Below, one piece after another: positions 25,286 to 33,628 of a stretch of 64,000 nt of DNA; position 1 is the stretch's first letter; every line of letters starts with the position of its first letter. The stretch is taken from assembly GCF_030544485.1 (NCBI RefSeq), contig NZ_CP130610.1:3596001-3660000 (forward strand), given 5' to 3'. Made by a program: the position numbers and the translations under genes. The stretch comes from Halomonas sp. HAL1. Its GTDB lineage: Bacteria > Pseudomonadota > Gammaproteobacteria > Pseudomonadales > Halomonadaceae. Below the pieces are notes generated by a model that saw only the letters and a program-made list of their open reading frames with translations, was not told the DNA's origin and did not search any database.

Positions 25286-26311
25286 CTATTTTTCGCTCCG
25301 TCTCTGACAGTGCTCACCGCGTGCGATCGCAGCGGCATCAAATACGCCGGTATCCAACACCCAGGCAGTGACGAGCTTGGCGGGGGTGACATCAAACGCC
25401 GGGTTCCATACCGGGGCATTGTTGGGCGCCCACACGACCTCACCAAACGCGCCTGCGGCGCCGCGCACCTCAGCGGGATCACGCTGTTCAATAGGAATGT
25501 CCGCGCCGGTGGCGCAGGCAGGATCTACTGTGGTGTAAGGGGCCACCACATAGAACGGCACCTGGTGGTAGTGAGCGACCACCGCCAGCATATAAGTACC
25601 CACTTTATTGGCGAAATCGCCGTTGGCGCAGATACGGTCAGCGCCCACCATTATTTTATCCACCTTGCCTAACGCCATCAGGCTCGCGGCCATACTGTCG
25701 GTAATTAACTGGTAGGGAATGCCTAGATCAGCCATTTCCCAGGCGGTTAAGCGACCACCTTGCAGCAGCGGGCGGGTTTCATCCACATACACATGAAGCT
25801 CTACGCCGCGCTGTGTGGCCACCGCCAGCGCGCCAATTGCAGTGCCCACGCCTGCGGTGGCCAGCGCCCCGGTGTTGCAGTGGGTGAGCACACGATCCCC
25901 CATTTTCAGCAAGTCAGCGCCCCGTTCGGCCATCTGTTGGCACAGCGCACGATCCTCTGCAAACAGCGCGGCGGCGCGCTCGGCTAGAGCATTGGCGCCT
26001 TGCTCAAAGCAGGCTTCCATGGCATCCAGGCAGTACATTAGATTGACGGCTGTCGGACGCGTGGCGCGCAGGCGATCGCTAACTTCCTGCCAATCATGTT
26101 CTGGATGGCGCGCGGCGTACTGCGCCAGCACGAAAGCAGCGCTCAAACCAATCAGTGGTGCGCCACGAATGGCTAGGTTCTTAACCGCCCCCTGCCACGC
26201 CTCGGGAGATTCACAGGGCACCCACTTTTCAGCTTGCGGCAACTGAGTTTGATCCAAGTACTCAAGCGTATCGGCATGGACCCGCAAACTGCGTGACTGA
26301 AGTTGAGGCAT
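25286..26311 (-). CDS. mtnA: S-methyl-5-thioribose-1-phosphate isomerase
   Basis: 341 aa, eIF2B-like fold. It converts methylthioribose-1-phosphate to methylthioribulose-1-phosphate in methionine salvage. The catalytic Cys is in HCNTGALATAG and the catalytic Asp in VGADRICANGDFANKVGT; the N-terminal IRGAPLIG motif is also present. AAGGAG lies eight bases before the ATG. It is divergent from mtnBCD across about 100 bases and convergent with the toxin gene. Confidence 0.95.
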   Translation of the reverse strand: MPQLQSRSLRVHADTLEYLDQTQLPQAEKWVPCESPEAWQGAVKNLAIRGAPLIGLSAAFVLAQYAARHPEHDWQEVSDRLRATRPTAVNLMYCLDAMEACFEQGANALAERAAALFAEDRALCQQMAERGADLLKMGDRVLTHCNTGALATAGVGTAIGALAVATQRGVELHVYVDETRPLLQGGRLTAWEMADLGIPYQLITDSMAASLMALGKVDKIMVGADRICANGDFANKVGTYMLAVVAHYHQVPFYVVAPYTTVDPACATGADIPIEQRDPAEVRGAAGAFGEVVWAPNNAPVWNPAFDVTPAKLVTAWVLDTGVFDAAAIARGEHCQRRSEK

Positions 26312-26413
26312 CGATGGACTCCTTGAGCACTTGATCGGAACAGCTACACGGCTTATCAGCCGCGAAGCTTATCATATAGAATGGCTGCCAATAGAAGAGG
26401 CGACGCAGACCTT

Positions 26414-27001
26414 ATGATGACGCTACAAACTGAACTGCTGGCCGCCATTTCATGGGCGGCGCAGCAAGGCTGGACGCCTGCTACCGGCGGTAATTTTTCC
26501 GCCCGCACCGAGGCTGGCTACCTAGTCACTGCCTCTGGCCGGGATAAAACCCGCATTCAGGCCGATGACCTATTGCTGTGCGACCTGGATGGCAAGGTAC
26601 TATCAGGGGATGGTAAGCCGAGCGCTGAGAGCGATCTGCATGCCGCGCTCTACCGCTTAGACGCTTCGATTAACTGCGTGCTCCACACTCACACCGTGGC
26701 CAGCACGGTTCTATCGCGGCGCTTTCCAGAGGGTGTCGAGCTAAGCGGCTTTGAAATGCAAAAAGCGCTACAGGGCAACGCTACTCACGACGAGACCATC
26801 CATTTGCCCGTCGTGCCCAACTCCCAAAATATGGAAGAACTGGCCGAGCATGTGCGCCTCGGCTGGCCGATGCCCTGGGGCTTTTTGGTCGCAGGGCACG
26901 GCATTTATGCCGTGGGTGATAGCATTGCCAGCTGCCGACGCCACTTGGAAGCGATTGAGTTTTTACTAGCCTGTGTTCTTGAAGAGAGTCGCTGGTCTTA
27001 A
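26414..27001 (+). CDS. mtnB: Methylthioribulose-1-phosphate dehydratase
   Basis: 195 aa class II aldolase-like zinc enzyme, dehydrating methylthioribulose-1-phosphate. Zinc histidines are in HTHTVAS and GHGIYAVG, with a catalytic Glu in the SAESDLHAAL / ELSGFEMQKAL regions. I prefer the ATG at 26414; the ATG at 26381 gives 206 aa but would sit right at a TATAGA -10-like hexamer (26375-26380). Ribosome site AGAGG is 15 bases upstream and weak. It leads the mtnBCD operon, and three 14-base repeats connect its stop to mtnC. Confidence 0.92.
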   Translation: MMTLQTELLAAISWAAQQGWTPATGGNFSARTEAGYLVTASGRDKTRIQADDLLLCDLDGKVLSGDGKPSAESDLHAALYRLDASINCVLHTHTVASTVLSRRFPEGVELSGFEMQKALQGNATHDETIHLPVVPNSQNMEELAEHVRLGWPMPWGFLVAGHGIYAVGDSIASCRRHLEAIEFLLACVLEESRWS

Positions 27002-27043
27002 ATGAGCAGTCTTTAATGAGTAGCCTTAAATGAGTAATCCAAC
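27002..27043 (+). repeat. Three tandem 14-base units linking mtnB to mtnC
   Basis: ATGAGCAGTCTTTA, ATGAGTAGCCTTAA and ATGAGTAATCCAAC follow one another from the base after the mtnB stop. Each begins with ATG. The first two open tiny frames (MSSL and MSSLK) whose stops overlap the next ATG; the third ATG is the mtnC start. No Shine-Dalgarno site is evident before mtnC. Confidence 0.75.
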
Positions 27044-27716
27044 TGTTCGCGCCATTGTGACCGATATTGAAGGCACCACCACGGACATTAACTTCGTGCA
27101 TAAGGTGCTGTTTCCCTACGCCCACAATAAGTTACCTGAGTTTCTAAGCGTTAACGCAGAAATCCCAGCCGTCGCCGAGCAGATCGACGCCGTGCGCAGC
27201 GAAATGGGTGACCCTGCTGCCACGCTGGAAGCTGTCATTGCTGAGTTGCTGCACTGGATCGAAACCGACCAAAAAGTCACCCCGCTGAAAGCACTGCAGG
27301 GCATGGTATGGGCCGACGGCTACCAGCGTGGCGATTTTAAAGGTCACCTATATAGCGATGTAGCACCTGCACTGCGCCAGTGGAAGGAGGCAGGCAAAGC
27401 CCTTTACGTTTATTCGTCAGGCTCCGTACAGGCCCAAAAACTGCTCTTTGGCTACAGCGATGAGGGCGATTTAACCCCGCTGTTTAGCGGCTACTTCGAT
27501 ACCCATATTGGTCATAAGCGCGAGGCGACTGCTTATCAGCGTATTGTTGCCGAGCTTGACCTGCCTGCGGATGCGGTGCTGTTCTTGTCGGACGTTGTTG
27601 ACGAGCTGGATGCCGCCAAGCAGGCGGGCATGCAAACGCTGCAACTGGTACGTGAAGGTACTCAGGCCGGCACCCATCATGCATGCGTCACCCGCTTCGA
27701 TGAGATCGTTCTGTAA
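27030..27716 (+). CDS. mtnC: 2,3-diketo-5-methylthiopentyl-1-phosphate enolase/phosphatase (E1)
   Basis: 228 aa HAD-superfamily enzyme. Motif I is DIEGTTT near residue 12, followed by FVHKVLFPY; motif II VYSSGSVQAQKLLFG; the late acidic motif FLSDVVDELDAA. It enolises and dephosphorylates the diketo intermediate of methionine salvage to give the acireductone used by MtnD. Start ATG 27030 is the third of three tandem ATG units after the mtnB stop, without its own clear ribosome site, so translation is probably coupled to mtnB. Confidence 0.94.
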   Translation: MSNPTVRAIVTDIEGTTTDINFVHKVLFPYAHNKLPEFLSVNAEIPAVAEQIDAVRSEMGDPAATLEAVIAELLHWIETDQKVTPLKALQGMVWADGYQRGDFKGHLYSDVAPALRQWKEAGKALYVYSSGSVQAQKLLFGYSDEGDLTPLFSGYFDTHIGHKREATAYQRIVAELDLPADAVLFLSDVVDELDAAKQAGMQTLQLVREGTQAGTHHACVTRFDEIVL

Positions 27717-27751
27717 CGTTCATCGCCTGTCACTTTTAAGGAGAGTTGTTG

Positions 27752-28300
27752 ATGTCGCAACTAAAAGTATTTGCTGATCCAAACCCGAACGATGCCCTGA
27801 TCGACACCACTGACGGCGAACAGATGATCACTGAGCTAAATAAGGTGGGCGTGCTGTTTGAGCGCTGGGCAGCGCCGGGCGAGATTGCTGACGATGCCAC
27901 CCAGGAAGATATCTTGGCGCTTTACCAGGAAGATATTGACCGGGTCAAAGCTAAGGGCGGCTATCAGACCGTGGATGTGCTGCATATGGTGCCCACGCAC
28001 CCTGAGAAGGACGCCATGCGGCAGAAGTTCTTAAACGAGCATCGCCACCACGAAGATGAAGTGCGTTTCTTCGTTAAAGGCCAGGGGCTGTTCTGCCTGC
28101 ACATCGATAACAAGGTGTATCAGGTGCTGTGTTCTCGCAATGACCTGATCAGCGTGCCTGCCAACACGCCCCACTGGTTCGATATGGGCCCGGCACCGGA
28201 ATTCACCGCGCTACGTTTCTTCGACAACGTGGAAGGCTGGGTACCCCACTGGACTGAAAGCGATATCGCCGGGAAGTTCGATCGTTTGGACCAGCTTTAA
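27752..28300 (+). CDS. mtnD: Acireductone dioxygenase
   Basis: 182 aa cupin. The metal-binding set HRHHEDEVRFFVKG and the later TPHWFDMG histidine are present. With Fe2+ it makes the methionine keto-acid precursor and formate; with Ni2+ an off-pathway product. Start ATG 27752 has AAGGAGAG seven bases upstream. It ends the mtnBCD operon and is followed by a structured repeat element that separates it from convergent mtnK. Confidence 0.95.
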   Translation: MSQLKVFADPNPNDALIDTTDGEQMITELNKVGVLFERWAAPGEIADDATQEDILALYQEDIDRVKAKGGYQTVDVLHMVPTHPEKDAMRQKFLNEHRHHEDEVRFFVKGQGLFCLHIDNKVYQVLCSRNDLISVPANTPHWFDMGPAPEFTALRFFDNVEGWVPHWTESDIAGKFDRLDQL

Positions 28301-28329
28301 ATAGCTCGGCTATAGGAAAAACTTAGCCT

Positions 28330-28428
28330 GGGCCGGGACAAACCGTAGCGGGGGTCTTTCGCCATGGATGGCGAAAGTAGCGCCCAGGGATGGGTTCACA
28401 GCGCCCCCGTGTAGGTTTGTCCCGGCCC
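28330..28428. repeat. Structured palindromic element between mtnD and mtnK
   Basis: Outer arms GGGCCGGGACAAACC (28330-28344) and GGTTTGTCCCGGCCC (28414-28428) are perfect complements. Inside, CGGGGG (28349-28354) pairs with CCCCCG (28404-28409), and CTTTCGCCA-TGGA-TGGCGAAAG (28356-28377) is a perfect 9 bp hairpin; a small CCCA/TGGG stem follows. The whole folds like a branched stem. It probably belongs to a dispersed repeat family of the genome and may act as a two-way terminator between the convergent genes. Confidence 0.7.
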
Positions 28429-28460
28429 TGCCTGCTCGTTCTAACTCTCCTATAAACCGT

Positions 28461-29750
28461 TTACAACACCTCTTGCTGGTTATACGCCTTAGCTAAATCC
28501 ACCAGCGCGTTCAGGGCACAGTAGGCTTCCGGCTCCATGATCAGCGTTTGTCCCATCAGCACATTGCGCGCTTCAAGCTTGGCGCGTAACGCGGTGTCTT
28601 TAATCTCTTCGAAGTCGGCGTTGTGGGCCAGCGATAACACCCGGCGGTGCATTTCGATGCCACAGTAGGCCAGCGCATCCAGGCGGATCTCTTCAAGCAG
28701 CGCATCGCAGGCGTCGTCGGCACTATTGCCTTGCTCTTCAAACAGCGACTTGGGAAATAGAATGCCAGTCCGCTCGGTTTGCCAAAGGTGGCGAAATTCC
28801 GCATCAAAACGGGTAAAGCAGGCTTCGATCACCTCCAATATCCACGCCTGATAAGCCTCAAGCTCATCTTCTAGGCGATGAGCGGGCTGGCTGAAATAAG
28901 CCATTAGGAAGTTGGCCACCGCCATGCCCAAGTCAAAGGCCATTGGACCGTATTGGGAGAACTCAGGGTCAATGACCCGCACGTCAGTATCCGTGGCCAT
29001 AATCGAGCCAGAGTGCAGATCACCGTGCAGCATGGTTTCGGTGTTCGAGGTGAACTTCATCAACAACCGCTGCACCTTGGCTTTCAGACGCGCATTGCGG
29101 CGCAGCTCGTCCACCACCGGTGAAAGTTCCGGGGTGTGGTGGTTCATTTCGGCGCCGTAATAGGGGTCGGTAAACACCAGCGACTCGGTGATGGCGGGAA
29201 TCGCCACATTGCCTGAGAACAATCCTACGTCCGCTTTTTTCTCCGGGCTGCTCAGCGAAAGCTCCGAGCCACGAAATGCCGTGCGTGCGCAGAATTGGCC
29301 GATGGTTTCGCCAAGCTGGGCAACTCGCTCACCGTTGATTAACTTGCGGCGCAAAATCGTGTGCGGGTGAAGGTACTCCATCACAAACAGCGCCTGGGGT
29401 TTGTCGAAGTAGTACACCTCGGGGGCAATGCCGGGCGCACGCTTGGCTTGGCGAACCAGCGCATAATATTCAAAGTGGGCGCGATAAATCGGTAGCGGCC
29501 AGCTTTCGCCCACCATGCGTACATAGGGAAGCGCCTGCTTAACCACGACACTGCCTAAGTCACCGGAGACGATAAACACTAGGTTGAGGTTGCCGTCACC
29601 CACCTCAAGAATGTCCCAGCTAGTGGGTTCTCCGCCCACTCGACTCGCCACCGCCTCAACCCCTCCCAGCCGTTGGGATAGAGTGTCGACGCCGAGCGCG
29701 CGGTAATGTTGGTCAATCTCCACAGGCCAATCCTCACCAAAACGTTGCAT
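28461..29750 (-). CDS. mtnK: S-methyl-5-thioribose kinase
   Basis: 429 aa, aminoglycoside-phosphotransferase-like kinase fold. The N-lobe has ILEVGDGNLNLVFIV with the nucleotide loop; the C-lobe holds HGDLHSGSIM (catalytic Asp) and VIDPEFSQYGP (metal Asp). It phosphorylates methylthioribose to the MtnA substrate, so this organism uses the nucleosidase-plus-kinase branch rather than MTA phosphorylase, at least here. It faces mtnD tail to tail and stands apart from mtnA. No clear ribosome site precedes the ATG. Confidence 0.95.
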   Translation of the reverse strand: MQRFGEDWPVEIDQHYRALGVDTLSQRLGGVEAVASRVGGEPTSWDILEVGDGNLNLVFIVSGDLGSVVVKQALPYVRMVGESWPLPIYRAHFEYYALVRQAKRAPGIAPEVYYFDKPQALFVMEYLHPHTILRRKLINGERVAQLGETIGQFCARTAFRGSELSLSSPEKKADVGLFSGNVAIPAITESLVFTDPYYGAEMNHHTPELSPVVDELRRNARLKAKVQRLLMKFTSNTETMLHGDLHSGSIMATDTDVRVIDPEFSQYGPMAFDLGMAVANFLMAYFSQPAHRLEDELEAYQAWILEVIEACFTRFDAEFRHLWQTERTGILFPKSLFEEQGNSADDACDALLEEIRLDALAYCGIEMHRRVLSLAHNADFEEIKDTALRAKLEARNVLMGQTLIMEPEAYCALNALVDLAKAYNQQEVL

Positions 29751-29837
29751 ATATTCAGGCCCGAATAGGGGGCTTTAAGACGTTTATTATCAGAGAGTAA
29801 CGTTTAAAAGTTAATAAGGGGACTATCGTCATCGTTA

Positions 29838-30770
29838 TTAATGGTGATCCCAATAGGGCCGTTCGCCAATCTCCGCGAACAAATACTCTAAAAAGGCGGC
29901 CACTTTCTGCGAGCGCAGGCGGTTTTCGGGGTAGATAGCATGGATTCCTTCTCGCGTCGCTTCGCCTAGGGCTTCATAGGTTTCCAAAATGGGCGTTAGG
30001 CCGCCATCGCGCAGCGCATCGAATAGCAACCATGTGGGAAATAGCACAATACCTTGACCTTGCAGAGCGGCTTCCACAAGACTCTCGGCATTGTTGCTAT
30101 GCAAATTGCCTTTTACCGAATAACGCTGCGCTTGAGGATTGCCAGCCCCTTGGAAATACCAAGGCTGAATACCGCGTGTTCCTTTATAGACTAAGCAGTT
30201 ATGGTCACTCAATTGTGCAGGATGGTGGGGCTCGCCGCACCGCGTTAAATACGCGGGGGAAGCGCAGGCGACAAAGCGCTGGGTCGCGAGTTGCCGGGCC
30301 ACTAGGCTTGAATCCCCCAGCGATCCCACCCGTATTACGACATCGGCGCCCTCTTGTACCGGGTCGATAAAGGCATCGCTCAACGTTAGCTCTACCTCCA
30401 CGGCCGGGTTTGCCTGCTGAAAACTAGCCAATAAAGGCGCGATATGCCGACGCCCAAACGCCACAGGTGCATTAAGACGCAACAATCCCTGCGGTTGCTT
30501 AGCGCCGCTGATTACCTGCTCGGTAGCGTCATCCAAGCTTTCTAATATGCTTCTTACCTCCCGATAATAGCGCTCCCCGGCATCGGTGAGCCTTACCGCT
30601 CGCGTATGACGGTAGAGCAATCGCTGGCCTAGCGAACGCTCCAACCCTGCAATATGCCGCGAGACCGAAGAGGCCGGCAAATCGAAGTAGCGCGCGGCTT
30701 CAGCAAAGCTGCCACTTGAGGCCACTCGCACAAAAAGGCGTAACGCTAACAGGCGAAGCGAGTTGTCCAA
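29838..30770 (-). CDS. LysR-family transcriptional regulator
   Basis: About 310 aa if started at TTG 30770 (LDNSLRLLALRLFVRVASSG...), with AAAGGA ten bases upstream; the longer frame to 30857 runs over the promoter of the divergent gene and reads unlike a LysR N-terminus. HTH segment SFAEAARYFDLPASSVSRHIAGLERSLG, then the effector-binding domain with LRLNAPVAFGRRHIAPLL. It resembles the DsdC/AaeR-like single-exporter regulators and is divergent from a YdcZ-type transporter pair, its probable target. Confidence 0.87.
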   Translation of the reverse strand: MDNSLRLLALRLFVRVASSGSFAEAARYFDLPASSVSRHIAGLERSLGQRLLYRHTRAVRLTDAGERYYREVRSILESLDDATEQVISGAKQPQGLLRLNAPVAFGRRHIAPLLASFQQANPAVEVELTLSDAFIDPVQEGADVVIRVGSLGDSSLVARQLATQRFVACASPAYLTRCGEPHHPAQLSDHNCLVYKGTRGIQPWYFQGAGNPQAQRYSVKGNLHSNNAESLVEAALQGQGIVLFPTWLLFDALRDGGLTPILETYEALGEATREGIHAIYPENRLRSQKVAAFLEYLFAEIGERPYWDHH

Positions 30771-30859
30771 AATGCAATAGTCCTTTGCTGTTTTGACGCA
30801 TTGTAGCAATAACGCTAACTCTCTACAGTACGCGCTTCTTTTACTTAGCGGAGCCACCT

Positions 30860-31288
30860 ATGCGTCACGCACTTATTCTGCTCGGCGTGCTAATTGCCGG
30901 GATGGGGCTATCGGTCGAAGCCGGCTTGCTAGGCCCGCTTGGCGAGCAGGTTGGACACTTATCGGCCACCTTGTCGATTTTTATGGTGGGCGCGCTACTG
31001 CTCTCACTAGCACTGGTGTTTGCGCCTAAACGACAGCTGGGAGCCCTTTTTAAGCAGCCGCGCTGGCTACTGACGGGCGGCATCTTAGGCCCGGTCTACG
31101 TCATTGTGTTAACGCTTGCGACGCCGCTGGTAGGTGTTGGAATGACGATGGTGGGGATTTTGTGCGGCCAGGTAGCGGCCAGCGTCGCTATCGACCACTT
31201 TGGCTGGCTGGGAAGCGAACAACGTAAAGTCGATGGCTACCGTATTGGCGCCTTGGCGATGATTCTTGCCGCCCTGTGGTTAATGTAA
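30860..31288 (+). CDS. YdcZ/DUF606-family small membrane transporter, subunit 1
   Basis: 142 aa with five predicted helices. The DUF606 (YdcZ) fold, a half-size DMT-type protein, is recognised by GGILGPVYVIVLTLATPLVGVGMTM and the DHFGWLG motif. These proteins often occur as adjacent pairs that should form a heterodimer; the second copy starts 26 bases downstream. GGAG lies six bases before the ATG. The substrate is unknown. Divergent from a LysR gene. Confidence 0.83.
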   Translation: MRHALILLGVLIAGMGLSVEAGLLGPLGEQVGHLSATLSIFMVGALLLSLALVFAPKRQLGALFKQPRWLLTGGILGPVYVIVLTLATPLVGVGMTMVGILCGQVAASVAIDHFGWLGSEQRKVDGYRIGALAMILAALWLM

Positions 31289-31314
31289 CGGCTAACGTAT
31301 TCAGGAGCTAAACC

Positions 31315-31791
31315 ATGTTACTCCCTCTTATCTTTATCTTACTGCTCGTCGGCGGTGCGGTACTGGCAGCTCAGTCCTCCATCAATGGCCGTTTGGGTGC
31401 AAAAGCAGGCGTCATCGAGAGTTCTTGGCTGACCTTTGTGATCGGCGCCGTCCTAACCTTTTTATTGATGTTCTTTTTTGAGCCAGCACAGCAAGCGACG
31501 CTCTTCAGCGTACCCAAATGGCAGCTAACCGGCGCCCTGTTTGGCGTGGTCTATATGTTGGCAATTGTGTTTGCCGTACCCCGAGTAGGCACCGCAGCGG
31601 CCACGGTAGCGGTCATTTCTGGCCAACTGTTGATGAGCCTGCTGATTGATCATTTCGGCTGGTTAAGCAATGCCGTGCGACCGTTAGATGCGTCACGCTA
31701 CATTGCGATGGCGCTGCTCATCGGTGCTATCGGCTTAATCTATCTAAGTCACCAGCAGCGTCATCGTCGACTGGCAAGCCAGCCAAGTTAG
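31315..31791 (+). CDS. YdcZ/DUF606-family small membrane transporter, subunit 2
   Basis: 158 aa, five helices, clearly homologous to the preceding protein: QLTGALFGVVYMLAIVFAVPRVGTAAATV and the repeated DHFGWL motif. Ribosome site AGGAG is eight bases upstream. The C-terminus is a short basic tail (SHQQRHRRLASQ). The pair likely arose by duplication and works as one exporter or importer. Confidence 0.83.
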   Translation: MLLPLIFILLLVGGAVLAAQSSINGRLGAKAGVIESSWLTFVIGAVLTFLLMFFFEPAQQATLFSVPKWQLTGALFGVVYMLAIVFAVPRVGTAAATVAVISGQLLMSLLIDHFGWLSNAVRPLDASRYIAMALLIGAIGLIYLSHQQRHRRLASQPS

Positions 31792-31809
31792 TTATTCAGG
31801 CTCACCACT

Positions 31810-32076
31810 TTAACGTAGCTGGCTATCTTTGCTGCCGCGGCGATTATAGCCACTAAAGCTCGACTGCTTTTTATCTAGTTCACTCTGGCATTCCACGCAG
31901 AGCCGAACGCCTGGAATTGCCTTGCGGCGCGCTTCGGGAATGGGTTCGCCACACTCCTCACAAGTCTCAAGACTTTCGCCGCGAGGCAATTGGCTACGCG
32001 CACGCTGCACCGCATCCTCCAGCGTGCTCTCCATCTGCTCTTGTTCGGCGCCATCTTTCGCCCATCCTCCTGCCAT
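31810..32076 (-). CDS. DksA/TraR C4 zinc-finger protein, YbiI-like
   Basis: 88 aa, the same length as E. coli YbiI. The zinc finger is CEECGEPI...CVEC, and the C-terminus FSGYNRRGSKDSQLR is the family hallmark. DksA/TraR relatives act on RNA polymerase; YbiI-type function is not settled. I start at 32076 (MAGGWAKDGAEQ), which matches the family N-terminus and has GAGGAG seven bases upstream; a neighbouring ATG at 32079 adds one residue. Confidence 0.9.
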   Translation of the reverse strand: MAGGWAKDGAEQEQMESTLEDAVQRARSQLPRGESLETCEECGEPIPEARRKAIPGVRLCVECQSELDKKQSSFSGYNRRGSKDSQLR

Positions 32077-32119
32077 CATCGCGCTCCTCGCTAAGGTAAA
32101 ACTCTTTTTAGCATAGCAG

Positions 32120-32680
32120 CTAGGCGGGCGGATCGTTTTGCTCACCGTCCTCAAATACCTCAGGGTATTTGCGTTTGGCGCGCGCCAGCCGAATGATGGT
32201 AATGATATTGGTGACCACAATCAGCCCTTCGGCAATAGTACCGCCGATGGTGCCAATCAGCAGGTTGTTCAGCATCCATGCTAGGGCAGCCAGCCCCAGA
32301 AAAACCCGCATGGCAATGCCGCGCATTAGAAACATGCCAACGGTTCCCAGCACCATGGCCGTCACCGGCAGCATATCCACCCAGCTTTGCCATGTGAGGG
32401 CTGCGGCGATACTGCTGGCCAGCAAGACACCCGCCATCACGGCTTTACTTCCCAGGTAACGGCGAGCCAATACAATCCTTACTATCACCAGCACCGTTAG
32501 CGCAGCCGCTGTCCAGCTCTCGAAAAAGACAAATTGCAGCGCAAACGCCACATTGGCAGAAATCAGTAACACCAGTAGGCGATCATCGTTTTTGCTGGCA
32601 AAGGCCACTACACATATCACCAGGGCCACCAAACCACAGAGCTGACCAGCCAGGGCACTATGGCTTAGGTTGTCTAGCAT
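32120..32680 (-). CDS. YgjV-family inner-membrane protein
   Basis: 186 aa, about six hydrophobic helices and a charged tail (RLARAKRKYPEVFEDGE). It resembles E. coli YgjV, an inner-membrane protein of unknown role. GAGGAG precedes the ATG by eight bases. It lies between the YbiI-like gene and a DeoR regulator on the same strand with no visible shared function. Confidence 0.75.
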   Translation of the reverse strand: MLDNLSHSALAGQLCGLVALVICVVAFASKNDDRLLVLLISANVAFALQFVFFESWTAAALTVLVIVRIVLARRYLGSKAVMAGVLLASSIAAALTWQSWVDMLPVTAMVLGTVGMFLMRGIAMRVFLGLAALAWMLNNLLIGTIGGTIAEGLIVVTNIITIIRLARAKRKYPEVFEDGEQNDPPA

Positions 32681-32741
32681 TTATAACGCTCCTCTTTTGC
32701 ACGCCTTCGTTTGCCCCATACTGTCACAGTTAGCGTTCGTC

Positions 32742-33494
32742 CTAACCCAGAAACCGAACGCCTTGGGCAGCCAACGGGCTGCGTAGTTTGTCTGGCAGCG
32801 GCACATCGGTCACTACCGCATCGTAATCCCCCAACTGTCCCGCGGCGCAGCGTAGTGGCAGGTCAAACTTGGTTTTATCCAGCACCAGCACACGATAACC
32901 GGCATGGGCTAATAGCGCCTCGCGCGCCATCACTTCGTCGTCGTTGTAGTCATAAAGCTGGCCATGGCTATCCATTCCCCCCACCGAAACAATCCCCACG
33001 TCGGCACGGTAGCGCTGAAAAAATCGCCAGGCATCGCCGCCAATCACATCCTGGTCACGACGACGCACTCGCCCACCGGCCACCACTAACTCACACTTCA
33101 ACTGGCACAGCTTAATCAGCGCATGCAGGTTATTGGTCATGATATGCAGACCTTGCTTATCACTCAGCGCATCGGCCAACTGTTCAACCGTAGTGCCCGT
33201 GCCTAAAAAAAGTGCTTGATGATTCTGTACCAAGCTCGCTGCACGCGCCGCAATCTGCCGTTTACCCGCCACATTGACAATCTGACGCTGGTCGTAGCCG
33301 ATGTTTTCCTGCTCGGGAAACGGCAGCACCTCACCTTGGCGGCGCAGCACCAAGCCCTTATCAGCCAGGTGGCGAATATCTCCACGCAGGGTTTGCACAG
33401 AAACCCCAAACTCATCTGCCAGGCTGTCTACCGACTGGCGCCCTTGTGAGTGGATCCGCTGCAATAGCTGTTGTCGACGTTCGAACTGGCGCAT
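32742..33494 (-). CDS. DeoR-family transcriptional regulator
   Basis: 250 aa. The N-terminal winged helix (RQSVDSLADEFGVSVQTLRGDIRHLADKGLVLRRQGEV) is DeoR type. The C-terminal sensor domain has FLGTGTTVEQLADAL and the late VSVGGMD and DKTKFDLPL stretches, like sugar-phosphate-binding DeoRC domains. The ATG at 33494 is chosen; the frame to 33563 would run through the operator repeats. GAGAGGGG lies very close to it, so a nearby GTG start is possible. It is divergent from the ABC/MBL/PNKP operon, with three direct repeats of the DeoR-type box between them. Confidence 0.9.
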   Translation of the reverse strand: MRQFERRQQLLQRIHSQGRQSVDSLADEFGVSVQTLRGDIRHLADKGLVLRRQGEVLPFPEQENIGYDQRQIVNVAGKRQIAARAASLVQNHQALFLGTGTTVEQLADALSDKQGLHIMTNNLHALIKLCQLKCELVVAGGRVRRRDQDVIGGDAWRFFQRYRADVGIVSVGGMDSHGQLYDYNDDEVMAREALLAHAGYRVLVLDKTKFDLPLRCAAGQLGDYDAVVTDVPLPDKLRSPLAAQGVRFLG

Positions 33495-33509
33495 AGCCCC
33501 TCTCGGCAC

Positions 33510-33561
33510 AACGAAAGCAAAAAGTGCGGTAAACGAAAGCCATAAAATGTTGAACGAAAGC
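33510..33561. promoter_or_regulatory. Three direct repeats of a DeoR-type operator box
   Basis: AACGAAAGC occurs exactly three times: 33510-33518, 33532-33540 and 33553-33561. The spacing is 22 and 21 bases, two helical turns, so all copies face the same side of the DNA. Its complement GCTTTCGTT resembles boxes of AgaR-like DeoR regulators (CTTTCGTTT). The boxes fill the gap between the DeoR gene and the ABC operon. Confidence 0.75.
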
Positions 33562-33628
33562 ATAGTGTCACTTTGTTGTAAGCAGATGACAGTAGCTTAG
33601 GTGGGGTTCACTCACTGGAGGTTTACCC

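Noticed and set aside
26312..26413. SAM or other riboswitch upstream of the methionine-salvage genes
   Set aside because: The gaps at mtnA/mtnB and before mtnK are too short and lack the needed stems.
30771..30857. Upstream extension of the LysR protein near 30 kb
   Set aside because: It would reach to within two bases of the divergent gene start, leaving no promoter, and does not resemble a LysR start.
33495..33563. Upstream extension of the DeoR protein
   Set aside because: It runs through the operator repeats and adds a hydrophobic stretch unlike DeoR N-termini.
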